From G965237725 sp965237725 (GTDB lineage: Bacteria; Pseudomonadota; Gammaproteobacteria; Arenicellales; Poriferihabitantaceae), in contig OZ250151.1 in the NCBI GenBank assembly GCA_965237725.1, positions 2,976,001 through 3,040,000 of the forward strand: 64,000 nucleotides of DNA, in the 5' to 3' direction. A model generated the notes under the pieces. It ran no database searches and had not been told where the DNA came from. It worked only from the letters and a program-made list of their open reading frames with translations. Shown piece by piece: positions 42,482 through 50,972 of this stretch. Both the position numbers and the translations under genes were made by a program. Positions within the stretch are counted from its first letter, which is position 1. Each line of letters begins with the position of its first letter.

Positions 42482-43669
42482 ATGAACCCAATCAAAAAAA
42501 ACTTTGATGCCATTGCAATGGCCCAATATCGATATAGTCGATTACAGAGCCAACTCAGTGATCATGATTGCACAGGGGCTTTACTATTCAATTCGCGAAA
42601 TATTAGTTATGCCAGTGGAACCCATTATGCATCGATTTCCAATATGCATTCTCCTACTCGGGCGATTTTTGTGCCTGCAGTTGGCAAAGCCATTTTCTAT
42701 GATTCGGAAATGAACAGCTTTGGTGATAAACCGGATGTCATCGGCGAATATCGTAATTCGATTATTACCGCCTATTTTCTTGCCGGGGAAAGTTTTTCCA
42801 GAGTGACTCAGAACTGGATTGACGAAATTTCCGGACACATTGGCAAAGCCGGAGAAGGCAGAAACCGACTGGCCATAGATCTTGCTGAACCGCAACTGGT
42901 TATCGGATTGCACAATGTTGGGATTGACGTGGTCAATGCCGATAAACTGGTGTCCAGTGCGGGTGAAATTAAATCAGATGACGAATTCAACTGCATTCGC
43001 AATTCCATCGACATAGCTGAAGCAGGGCTTGGTCAGATTAAGGAAAATCTCAAACCGGGGATCAGTGAGCAGGCGCTTTGGAGTTATCTTGCCCTGGAGA
43101 ATGAAAGGAATGGCGGTGGCTGGTTTGATTACAAAATTCTCTCATCGGGTGAAAGAACCAATCCATGGGGCCAGGAAGCCAGCGACAAACCCATTAAGGC
43201 CGGCGAGCTGGTGACCGTGGATACGGGGATGGTTGGGCCATTCGGATATAGTGCCGATATTTCCAGAACATTTTTCTGCGGTCCGGGCGACCCAACAGCG
43301 GAGCAAAGTCTTTTGTACCAGACCGCCAGGGAAAACCTCGCGTTTAATATTGATTTGATTTGTGCAGGGATGAGTTATCGAGAGTTTGCTGAGAAGTCCT
43401 GGAAAGTTCCCGATGTATTCTGGAGCCGGCGATATAACTGTGTAGCTCATGGAGTAGGCATGGGAAATCAATGGCCCCACATCAAGTTTATCGAAGACTG
43501 GCCACAAGATGAGAATGACGATGTATTAAAGGAGAATATGGTGATCGCAATGGAGTCGTGTATTGGCAAAGAAGATGGAATTGAATGTGTGAAGCTGGAG
43601 GAGATGGTGATGATCACTAAGAGCGGTTGCAGAGTGCTTTCAACATTCCCGTTTGAAGAAAACTTTTGA
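42482..43669 (+). CDS. M24-family metallopeptidase (Xaa-Pro peptidase-like)
   Basis: About 395 residues with a creatinase N-domain and a pita-bread catalytic domain. Metal ligands typical of active M24 enzymes are visible: VTVDTGM and YSADISRT (two Asp), HGVGMGNQWP (His), MVIAMESCIG (Glu) and VKLEEMV (Glu). It should cleave Xaa-Pro bonds or a related amide, unlike the DoeA-like protein at 16801, which lacks these ligands. The ATG at 42482 is preferred over an upstream in-frame start at 42446. It is divergent from the HprK-like kinase; whether it takes part in that system is open. Confidence 0.82.
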   Translation: MNPIKKNFDAIAMAQYRYSRLQSQLSDHDCTGALLFNSRNISYASGTHYASISNMHSPTRAIFVPAVGKAIFYDSEMNSFGDKPDVIGEYRNSIITAYFLAGESFSRVTQNWIDEISGHIGKAGEGRNRLAIDLAEPQLVIGLHNVGIDVVNADKLVSSAGEIKSDDEFNCIRNSIDIAEAGLGQIKENLKPGISEQALWSYLALENERNGGGWFDYKILSSGERTNPWGQEASDKPIKAGELVTVDTGMVGPFGYSADISRTFFCGPGDPTAEQSLLYQTARENLAFNIDLICAGMSYREFAEKSWKVPDVFWSRRYNCVAHGVGMGNQWPHIKFIEDWPQDENDDVLKENMVIAMESCIGKEDGIECVKLEEMVMITKSGCRVLSTFPFEENF

Positions 43670-43778
43670 TCTATAGTGTGGGACGATAGTGGTGATGTGG
43701 CCGTCAGTCTACCGTATGATCAATAGTTATGCGCTATGATTGGTCTTATCCGGACTGGTTGAAAAAGGTGGGGGCGTT

Positions 43779-44825
43779 ATGAGCATATTCGAAGCGGTGG
43801 ACTTTGATGATCACGAGCAGGTTTTATTCGTCAAAGATCCCGAAACAAAATTACAGGCCATCATCGCCATACACAATACCCGACTTGGGCCGGCTCTTGG
43901 TGGATGCCGAATGTGGCCCTATAAGAGTGATCAGGAAGCCATTGCAGATGTGCTGCGGCTTTCCCGCGGAATGACCTATAAGGCGGCCATGGTCAACGTT
44001 GCCCTGGGTGGTGGTAAATCCGTGATCATTGGAGATTCCCATGAGCAAAAAACCCCCGAACTGCTTCAAGCCATGGGCCGTGCAATAGATAGCCTTCAGG
44101 AGCGCTATATTGTCGGTGAAGATATCGGCACCAACCCTCAGGATATGGCGGAGATTCGAAAATCAACCCGGTGTGTGACCTGCCTGCGGGTGGAAGATGG
44201 GGGCTACGGCGATCCAGCGCCCATGACCGCATTGGGGGTGTTTCAGTCCATGACCGCAGGAATCGAAAAAGCCTTTGGATGCGATAGTTTTAAAAATGTC
44301 CGGGTGAGCTTGCAGGGGGTAGGTAATGTAGGTTTGAATCTTTGTGGATTGTTAAATGAAGCGGGTGCGAAATTGACGGTGAGCGATGTGCGCTCAGAAA
44401 ATTGTCGGCGCGCCGTGGACGAATTCAATGCAAAGGTTATTGCACCAGACAAAATTTATGATGTTGATTGTGAGGTTTTTGCACCATGCGCCATGGGCGG
44501 CATATTAAATGATGACACCATTCCTAAGCTGAGTGCCAAAGTAGTGGCGGGTGCAGCAAACAATCAGCTAGGAGAAGCTCGTCATGGGCAGGTGCTGGCT
44601 GATCACGAAATTTTATATCTGCCTGATTATGTCGCCAATGGCGGCGGCCTGGTGAGCTGTGCCGCAGAATGGTATCGACATGATCTGGATGAAGTTGTCA
44701 CCAACGTCAGAAAAATTTATTCGACCTGTAAGGAAATTTTGTCTTATGCCGAAGCTGAAAACCTGACCACCGCCATGGCCTCGGATTCATTGGCTGAGAA
44801 AAGAATTGAAACAGGGCTAAAGTAA
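43779..44825 (+). CDS. Leucine/phenylalanine/valine dehydrogenase family protein
   Basis: A 348-residue NAD-dependent amino acid dehydrogenase. Lys68 (GMTYKAAMV) and Lys80 (GGGKSVIIG) occupy the positions of the catalytic lysines of Bacillus leucine dehydrogenase, and VSLQGVGNVGLNL is the Rossmann glycine motif. It deaminates a branched-chain or aromatic amino acid to the 2-oxo acid, releasing ammonium. The ATG at 43779 has a GGTGGGGG ribosome site; a longer reading from 43740 is rejected. Its stop abuts the stop of the convergent TauD-type gene. Choice among Leu, Val and Phe is not possible by eye. Confidence 0.87.
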   Translation: MSIFEAVDFDDHEQVLFVKDPETKLQAIIAIHNTRLGPALGGCRMWPYKSDQEAIADVLRLSRGMTYKAAMVNVALGGGKSVIIGDSHEQKTPELLQAMGRAIDSLQERYIVGEDIGTNPQDMAEIRKSTRCVTCLRVEDGGYGDPAPMTALGVFQSMTAGIEKAFGCDSFKNVRVSLQGVGNVGLNLCGLLNEAGAKLTVSDVRSENCRRAVDEFNAKVIAPDKIYDVDCEVFAPCAMGGILNDDTIPKLSAKVVAGAANNQLGEARHGQVLADHEILYLPDYVANGGGLVSCAAEWYRHDLDEVVTNVRKIYSTCKEILSYAEAENLTTAMASDSLAEKRIETGLK

Positions 44826-45749
44826 CTAACTGCTGATCTGCTTGTTATATCCCTGATAGAGTTCATCTTTAGCGTACAGCGGTGACAGTCCATTAACGCT
44901 GACCCGCCACAGGGTTCGGGCATTGGGGTCATCGGGCTCGACGGCATCGATGGGGGTTGCCCGGTGAAGGGTGGAAAATGTATCCCAGGCTGCAAAATCC
45001 CCCACTTCATAATCGATGGAAGTGACAAATTTATCCTGCAAACAGTGTCTCATAAGCTCACGCAGCAGATCCACGGCTTCGTCTTCGGGCCAATCTACAA
45101 TACCCCAGGATGTCCCCGCTACACTGTATAAAGACTTGCGACCGGTGATGGGGTGGCGCATGACCAGGGGATGATAAACATTTTTGACTTTCTTTTTCTG
45201 TTCTTCAGTCATGGTCTCCGCTTCGTGTTTGGTCTGATAGCCAATTTTCTCATCGGCTTGATAGTCCCGATTACCGTAATGATGAATGCAAATTAATTGA
45301 TCAATTTTATTTTTCATGGATTCGGACAAGGCATCATATGCGCCAAAGCAGTCAGCCAGGTGGGTAGGGCAGCCGTCTTTGGGCTGATGGATTGAATACA
45401 CCGTGGTGGTGGAATTGGGAGGATCCTGGTAGGCCACATCGGTATGCCAGAAACAGGCGCCTTCGTGGATGCCCAACTGGTTACCGTTTTCATATATGTT
45501 CGACAACATTAAAATTGCCGGATGGCCGCGCATGCGAAGATGATCAAGAAAATGTGGATGCTGGTAACCAAATTTTTTGGTGATGTCGTCGAAACGGTCG
45601 AATTCGAGATTCTGCTTTTTTACCACAATCAATTGATTGTGATACAGAACATCCAGCATCGCCTTGATATCAGCGTCGCTTGCTGTGGCCAGATCGATGT
45701 CGGTGATCTCAACCCCAAACTTGCCAGATAAACTTCTGTATCCCACCAT
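44826..45749 (-). CDS. TauD/TfdA-family 2OG-Fe(II) dioxygenase
   Basis: A 307-residue dioxygenase of normal length. His102-x-Asp104 in FWHTDVAY and His262 in STLHRATP are the iron ligands, and RTLWRVSVNG carries the arginine that binds 2-oxoglutarate. Family members act on taurine, alkyl sulfates, carnitine precursors and other small acids. It stands alone between a convergent dehydrogenase and the ICL/PEP-mutase gene on the same strand, with about 100 bases between. The substrate is unknown; sulfonate genes such as tauABC are absent. Confidence 0.87.
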   Translation of the reverse strand: MVGYRSLSGKFGVEITDIDLATASDADIKAMLDVLYHNQLIVVKKQNLEFDRFDDITKKFGYQHPHFLDHLRMRGHPAILMLSNIYENGNQLGIHEGACFWHTDVAYQDPPNSTTTVYSIHQPKDGCPTHLADCFGAYDALSESMKNKIDQLICIHHYGNRDYQADEKIGYQTKHEAETMTEEQKKKVKNVYHPLVMRHPITGRKSLYSVAGTSWGIVDWPEDEAVDLLRELMRHCLQDKFVTSIDYEVGDFAAWDTFSTLHRATPIDAVEPDDPNARTLWRVSVNGLSPLYAKDELYQGYNKQISS

Positions 45750-45847
45750 AATTTACGGCCTTAACGATTCTGTTACTGAAGTAATAGTATAAGCCAGCAG
45801 TCCGGGGTTTTGGGCGGAGAAATTACATTGCCGCAACTATGCTCCCA

Positions 45848-46720
45848 CTATTTAGGCGGCTCAAATCCCTTTTCGATGTCTTGCCAGTCCTCTAGCCCAG
45901 TCAGGGACATAAACTCAGAAAGCAGAACAAAATCGTCTGAATTGCAATCCAGTTTGTCCTCATAAAGCTGCGCCAGAGTCAGTTGCAATGCTTTTGCGAC
46001 ACGTTTGATTAAAGTTGTGCCGTGGACGATCATCCGGAATCCCATGTCGTGGAGTTCCTGATTGCTCAGAATCGGCGTCTGCCCGCCAACCAGCATGTTG
46101 CACATTTGCGGAACGTCAAAAGATTTAGCAATGCGTTCAAGCTCGTCCACACTTTGTGGCGCTTCGATAAATATGCCATCAGCCCCTGCATTGAGATTGG
46201 CTTCACATCGTTGTAATGCATCGTCCAGACCATTCACGCCTCGCGCGTCGGTACGGGCAATGATAAAAAAATCTTTACTGTTTCGTGCCGCCACTGCTGA
46301 GCGAATCTTTGTGACCATATCATCGATGCTGACCACATTTTTCCCAGCTGCATGGCCACAGCGTTTCGGCGCAACCTGATCTTCAAGCAAGATCGCTGCG
46401 GCACCCATGTTTTCATAGGTTTGAATGGTGCGCGAAACATTCTTCACATCACCATAGCCATGGTCGCCATCCACCAGCACGGGAATATCCACCGCATCTA
46501 TAATGTCCCTCATGCCAGCGGCCATTTCTCCCAGCCCAACTAGGCCAATATCCGGCAATCCATATCGCGAACCCACCAGTGGAAACCCGCCAACAACCAG
46601 GGCTTCAAAACCCTGAGCGGCGATTAACTTTGCGCTCAATGCATCATAAGCACCGGGCAAAACAAAAGGCCGATCTTTCCTTATCAGCTCAGCCCAGGTT
46701 GTTTTATTGTTTGCCATCAC
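45848..46720 (-). CDS. Isocitrate lyase/PEP mutase family enzyme
   Basis: A 290-residue TIM-barrel enzyme. DGDHGYGD (84-91) supplies metal-binding aspartates, Glu113-Asp114 (LLEDQVAPKRCGH) and the KRCGH motif with its catalytic Cys point to a lyase of the methylisocitrate lyase/oxaloacetate decarboxylase group. It would cleave a C-C bond of a 2-hydroxy or 2-oxo diacid with Mg. The length fits 2-methylisocitrate lyase, but no methylcitrate synthase or dehydratase is adjacent. Carboxyphosphonoenolpyruvate mutase is a less likely name. Confidence 0.82.
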   Translation of the reverse strand: MMANNKTTWAELIRKDRPFVLPGAYDALSAKLIAAQGFEALVVGGFPLVGSRYGLPDIGLVGLGEMAAGMRDIIDAVDIPVLVDGDHGYGDVKNVSRTIQTYENMGAAAILLEDQVAPKRCGHAAGKNVVSIDDMVTKIRSAVAARNSKDFFIIARTDARGVNGLDDALQRCEANLNAGADGIFIEAPQSVDELERIAKSFDVPQMCNMLVGGQTPILSNQELHDMGFRMIVHGTTLIKRVAKALQLTLAQLYEDKLDCNSDDFVLLSEFMSLTGLEDWQDIEKGFEPPK

Positions 46721-47087
46721 ATCGATTCCAAAAACTGGAAGTATAAATCACATCATCTCGAGGCGGGTGTTAGATTCAGCGTAGCTGTTTGGTGATGATT
46801 ATGGTCATTCATTCTACGGACGATACGTCCGAGATGGGTATTTAATAAAAACCCCTTGCAAGCAAGTGAATCGGGTAAGAATAGTACTGCAATTATGTCT
46901 GCTTATTGCGAGCTCACCCGCTGAACGTTTTAACCCATGTGTTGCGTCCATCGGTTGAGCTCGCAGCCCATTAGAGTCATTCGGAAAAGCGATTGAAGTG
47001 ACTACCGGTGTGGCTTTTGGCCAAAATACATATCGGTTATTCTTCCTATACCCTGTCAAGTAGCATCAAATTAGGTTTTGATAATCA
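46721..47087. other. Intergenic region with two inverted repeats, no gene seen
   Basis: A 367-bp gap between two minus-strand genes. It holds CGGACG-ATA-CGTCCG at 46817-46831, and a 9-bp perfect inverted repeat GCGAGCTCA/TGAGCTCGC at 46908-46916 and 46956-46964, 39 bases apart. The longest minus-strand reading frame (81 codons, 46814-47059) has no family features. The repeats may be regulatory or remains of a small element. Confidence 0.4.
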
Positions 47088-47726
47088 TCAAACTCTTTCG
47101 CTAATTCCTAGTCTCACACCCAGCCCAATAAAAAGTGCACCCAACCCACGCTCCATCCAGAGTTGAATGCGCTTATTCTTCCGTAAAGAAGAGGCGATTC
47201 GTGATCCTGCCAATATCAATGGTGGATTAGTTATCAAGCCAATTATGACGATTAGGCTTCCGTGTAACATCAATTGAAGACTGACTGGCCCTGCACCCTC
47301 AACAACGAATTGAGGTAAGAACGCCAAAAAGAATATAGCCACTTTAGGATTAAGTGCGGTAATGAGTGCGCCCTGGACGAAAATTGAGCCTACATTAACG
47401 TTTTTAGGTTCTTCATCCTGCTTTAGGTTACGGTTTTTCGGCATGAATGCGCATAATCCCAGCCAGACCAGGTAAGCCGCGCCTGCCCATTTAATGATTG
47501 AGAAGGCCAATGCAGATGTAGCCAATACGGCAGATAGTCCGACCGCAGCCATTATCGCGTGAAGCAAAGTCGCGCTCAAACTACCAAACAAAGCTGCAAA
47601 TCCAGCCTTTCTACCTTTGTTTGCAGTTTGCCCCAACATGAATGCCATATCTGCCCCAGGAGAAAGTTCGAGCAAAATTACAGCAGTTACGAATGTAGAC
47701 CAATGCAATAGTGAATAATCAAACAT
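47088..47726 (-). CDS. LysE-family amino acid exporter
   Basis: A 212-residue inner-membrane protein of the LysE/RhtB superfamily, of typical length. The N-terminal LLELSPGADMAFMLGQTANKGRKAGF block (the PGAD region) is diagnostic, and six hydrophobic segments can be traced, including VAIFFLAFLPQFV. It exports amino acids or homoserine-like compounds. It stands alone with a 459-bp upstream gap. Cargo is unknown; relief of excess amino acids from the catabolic pathways here is plausible. Confidence 0.85.
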   Translation of the reverse strand: MFDYSLLHWSTFVTAVILLELSPGADMAFMLGQTANKGRKAGFAALFGSLSATLLHAIMAAVGLSAVLATSALAFSIIKWAGAAYLVWLGLCAFMPKNRNLKQDEEPKNVNVGSIFVQGALITALNPKVAIFFLAFLPQFVVEGAGPVSLQLMLHGSLIVIIGLITNPPLILAGSRIASSLRKNKRIQLWMERGLGALFIGLGVRLGISERV

Positions 47727-48185
47727 CTTTCAAAAATAATACAAATTACTCGTTCATAGTTTTTCAGTCATAAAGACGCTTTTTGGATCCACTTACAATT
47801 TGCAAAAGGCGCACAATATTCAAAACTGAATTTCTTATATAAATTTCTTGCGGGTTTAAAGTAAGACATGGAGCCTGTTTCCAAGCTTAGCCTAGTATAT
47901 CCACGTTCTTTTGAATCATAAAGAATGAATTGTAGCAACAGTGCGACTGACCGTTGAGATCACCATATAAAGCAGCCATCCAAAACATCACAGTAAATGT
48001 CCGATTATTGCCCCGATCAGATATAGAATAACCAAATCAATACTTAGGAAATTAAGTATTTTGTCCCCAGAATTCACTAGAATTCAAATTGTGATAATTT
48101 CCAGTTTAATAACGATTGGGAACTGGATAAATTTGAGATTAATTTTATTCATACCGTTACAACTATTAAGAACAGGAGACAATGT
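47727..48185. other. Intergenic region between divergent LysE and GcvT-like genes
   Basis: A 459-bp AT-rich gap with no convincing gene. AATACTTA-GGAAAT-TAAGTATT at 48039-48060 is a perfect 8-bp inverted repeat with a 6-base spacer, about 125 bases before the GcvT-like start, and could be an operator. Near 48070 GAATTC occurs twice four bases apart. I see no riboswitch or RNA gene, but a structured RNA cannot be excluded by eye. Confidence 0.35.
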
Positions 48186-49370
48186 ATGCGTTCCAGCGAT
48201 GGCAAAACCAGAGATCTTGTGACCACCATCCCCGGGGCGGGCTGGGATTATGCCCAGACCCGACATCCGTACCACCAGATTGAGCGGCCCAAAGGGCCGC
48301 ATTATTGCGTCTACAATCGCCGCCATATGGCCTGCTGTTTCGATGACCACTCCACGGAAGATGGATATTGGCGGCTGCGCCGCAAAGCTGCAGTGTTAAA
48401 TACTGGCGAGTTTCCTCTTCAGTTCCAGGGACCCGATGCGGAAAAGCTGCTCGACCTGTTATTCACCAAGGACATGACCAAGATAAAAGTCGAGCGCTGT
48501 GGTTATGGTCTGGCGTGCTATGAAGATGGCGGCCTGATTGTCGACGGTGTTGTATTACGGCTGGAGCAGGACAAGTTCTGGTATGCCCAGGCCGATGGTG
48601 ATTTTTACAGTTGGGCCCGGGCCCACGGCAGTGGCATGGATGTGGCAATCACCGATCCCGACGTTTTCGTATCCCAGATCCAGGGCCCCAATGCCATGAA
48701 AATCCTTGAGGCCGCCAGCGATACTGGCATGCCCGAGCCCTTTGGCTATTTCGCGGTTGCCCGAGTTTCTTTCGGCGGACAGGAAGTAGTTATCACCCGA
48801 ACCGGTTATACCAACGAGCTGGGTTGGGAGTACTACACCGAACCTCATCACGATGCCGCTGCGTTGTGGGCGCACCTGGAAAAAGCGGGTGCGCCATTTG
48901 GTATGGCACTGTTCGGTCTGGATGCCATGAACATCCGTCGCATCGAAGCGGGCATACTCAACGCCGGATCGGACTTCAATGCTACAACCACACCTTATGC
49001 GGTGAATCTTGGCAGATTCGTAGATGAGGGCAAGGGAAACTTTATCGGCAAAGCTGCACTAGCTGCGGCATCCCGTGAGCTCCGACTGCACGGTATCAAA
49101 TGTCCCAACGGCGAACCATTGATTTCCGCTGCAGTTGTCTATGACGGCCAGCGCATTGGTATCGTAACCGCTGGGGCCATTTCTCCCTATTTAGGTCACG
49201 GCATTGGCTATGCACTGCTGGATACATCCGAGCAGGGTCATGGCGCATCCATCGAAGTAGGCTGCAGGGACGGTTCAATGCAAAGTGCGGAGTTGGTTGA
49301 GCTGCCTTTTTATGACAAACTGGCCGAGATACCCCGGGGCAAACGGGTGGATATTCCCGAGCGCTCATGA
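48186..49370 (+). CDS. GcvT-family aminomethyltransferase-like protein
   Basis: A 394-residue stand-alone folate-binding protein of the GcvT/DmdA superfamily. FPLQFQGPDAEKLLDLLFTKD, RTGYTNELGWEYYTE and GLDAMNIRRIEAGILNAGSDF mark the three subdomains; the last block would contact the folate. AGGAGA lies seven bases before the ATG. No glycine cleavage partners (gcvH, gcvP) are adjacent, so it is probably not the T-protein of the glycine cleavage system but a demethylase or aminomethyltransferase for another methylated compound. It overlaps the longest reading of the next gene by four bases. Confidence 0.8.
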   Translation: MRSSDGKTRDLVTTIPGAGWDYAQTRHPYHQIERPKGPHYCVYNRRHMACCFDDHSTEDGYWRLRRKAAVLNTGEFPLQFQGPDAEKLLDLLFTKDMTKIKVERCGYGLACYEDGGLIVDGVVLRLEQDKFWYAQADGDFYSWARAHGSGMDVAITDPDVFVSQIQGPNAMKILEAASDTGMPEPFGYFAVARVSFGGQEVVITRTGYTNELGWEYYTEPHHDAAALWAHLEKAGAPFGMALFGLDAMNIRRIEAGILNAGSDFNATTTPYAVNLGRFVDEGKGNFIGKAALAAASRELRLHGIKCPNGEPLISAAVVYDGQRIGIVTAGAISPYLGHGIGYALLDTSEQGHGASIEVGCRDGSMQSAELVELPFYDKLAEIPRGKRVDIPERS

Positions 49371-49420
49371 ATTTGAATTCAATCGCGCAGTGGAGTACAT
49401 TCTTCACAGGAGATATCGAC

Positions 49421-50899
49421 GTGAAATTATTAGAGCAGACATTCAGGATCACATTTCTGGTAATAGTAATGCTCCAAATCCAGGGCTGCAGGCATTTGGC
49501 AGACCTGGTTGTAACAAACATTTTTGCTCCTGAATTTGTTATCACCCGTGCGTTTGTAGCGGGTCAGCCTTTCAATTTGCAAACAGGCTATACAGTGGAA
49601 AACCAGGGCACAGCCCCTGCAGAACATGAAAGTAATATTGTTCAGGTAGATTGGGTGCTGTCAACGGATGAGATTGTCCCTCCTGGTGGCGCTCGAATTA
49701 CAGCAGGATATGCAGAAGACGCACTGTTGCCCGGTGGGCGCGATCAGGTTGAACTGCCAATCGGCCCAGGTGATAGCGTTGTTTCAGAATTGTTTGTACC
49801 GAATAATTTGAGCATACATGCCGATACACCTCCAGGGGTTTACTATCTGTGTGCCTACGTCGATCCTTTCGATATCATTGCCGAAAATTCGGAAACCAAT
49901 AACGTTACCTGCCACACGATTATTGTTGACAGCACCATTGATGGGACGCCATTTTGTCTGGATTTCGAAGAAGAACACCATAGCGACTCAGACTTTGATG
50001 CGTCCACCCATATCCATGCGGTACCAGAGACTGACGCTATAAATCTATATAGTACTAAAGGAATCTGGTTTACCAGCAACCCGAAAATTACATTTAACCC
50101 TGTGCTCTCGGACAGATTCCAGGCTTTAGTACAAGGTGATATAGAAGCGGCGCGTCCTGAGACGACCTGTGGAACCCTGGAATTCCACCTGTCAAACGAG
50201 TTGAGCGCAGATCAAGTCAGTTTGGAGGCTCGAAATGTTGGATTTATCCCATTTCCTGTGCACATAGAAGGTTTGGCTTATGGACGCAAGAATGGAGAAG
50301 AAATTGAAGTTGATCGTTTTGATTTTACCAGCCAGAGTTCATTGGGGGATTTATCGACAATGGTCGAGGTGACATTAGAATCGGACCTGGATGGCGATGC
50401 CACTGCGGATCCGCCAGAACTACCCGAACCGCCGATTTCTCGTGTAACCCTTGACTACTTGACCTGCCCACCCTTGACCATGGTTGATAACCTATGCGTT
50501 AGGGGGGATTCCAGGTCCAGCGAATATTTTTCGGGATTACAATTACCAGGCGGACCCAGTTCTGGCGATTGTGACATTGAGGAGTTCAGTTTCACTCAAG
50601 CGACAATGATATTGCGAATACGCTCTGATAACACCATTGAAGTTTCCAGGACGGTAACCCCATCTTTTGAAGAAAAGGGGATATTGAATGACGATGGTTC
50701 ATTCACCGCAGGCCCAACTACCAGGTCAGTGGATCCGTCAATTTTCGACGATTGTGAATTTGAAACCAATATTCGCGGCGACATTGTCGGTGATACGGCA
50801 AGGGGCGAAATAATTACCGTGCTGAGATGTGAAACAACGGATGGCATGTGTAGTGAAACACTGGAAACCACTTTTTCCCTTGATCGCAGCGGGCCTTAA
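49421..50899 (+). CDS. Putative lipoprotein with a CARDB-like domain
   Basis: A 492-residue protein from the GTG at 49421, preceded by AGGAG eight bases upstream. The first 23 residues form a signal peptide ending in LQIQGC, a near lipobox with Cys23. Residues about 28-168 resemble a CARDB immunoglobulin-like adhesion domain: an LSTDEIVPPGG segment, VNNQGTA-like VENQGTAP, and AYVDPFDIIAENSETNN. The rest is acidic, beta-rich and unrecognised. It is likely to be exported and surface-attached. A longer ATG start at 49367 overlaps the stop of the GcvT-like gene (ATGA) but would bury the signal peptide. Confidence 0.6.
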   Translation: MKLLEQTFRITFLVIVMLQIQGCRHLADLVVTNIFAPEFVITRAFVAGQPFNLQTGYTVENQGTAPAEHESNIVQVDWVLSTDEIVPPGGARITAGYAEDALLPGGRDQVELPIGPGDSVVSELFVPNNLSIHADTPPGVYYLCAYVDPFDIIAENSETNNVTCHTIIVDSTIDGTPFCLDFEEEHHSDSDFDASTHIHAVPETDAINLYSTKGIWFTSNPKITFNPVLSDRFQALVQGDIEAARPETTCGTLEFHLSNELSADQVSLEARNVGFIPFPVHIEGLAYGRKNGEEIEVDRFDFTSQSSLGDLSTMVEVTLESDLDGDATADPPELPEPPISRVTLDYLTCPPLTMVDNLCVRGDSRSSEYFSGLQLPGGPSSGDCDIEEFSFTQATMILRIRSDNTIEVSRTVTPSFEEKGILNDDGSFTAGPTTRSVDPSIFDDCEFETNIRGDIVGDTARGEIITVLRCETTDGMCSETLETTFSLDRSGP

Positions 50900-50972
50900 A
50901 GCAGGATATATTCGCCCTGAATAATCCCAGAGTTTCAGGTCACTAGTTCTATTCTATTCTTGTTATTTTTGA

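Noticed and set aside
46814..47059. An 81-codon minus-strand open frame in the gap before the LysE gene
   Set aside because: No start context, no family pattern and it runs through the inverted repeats of the gap.
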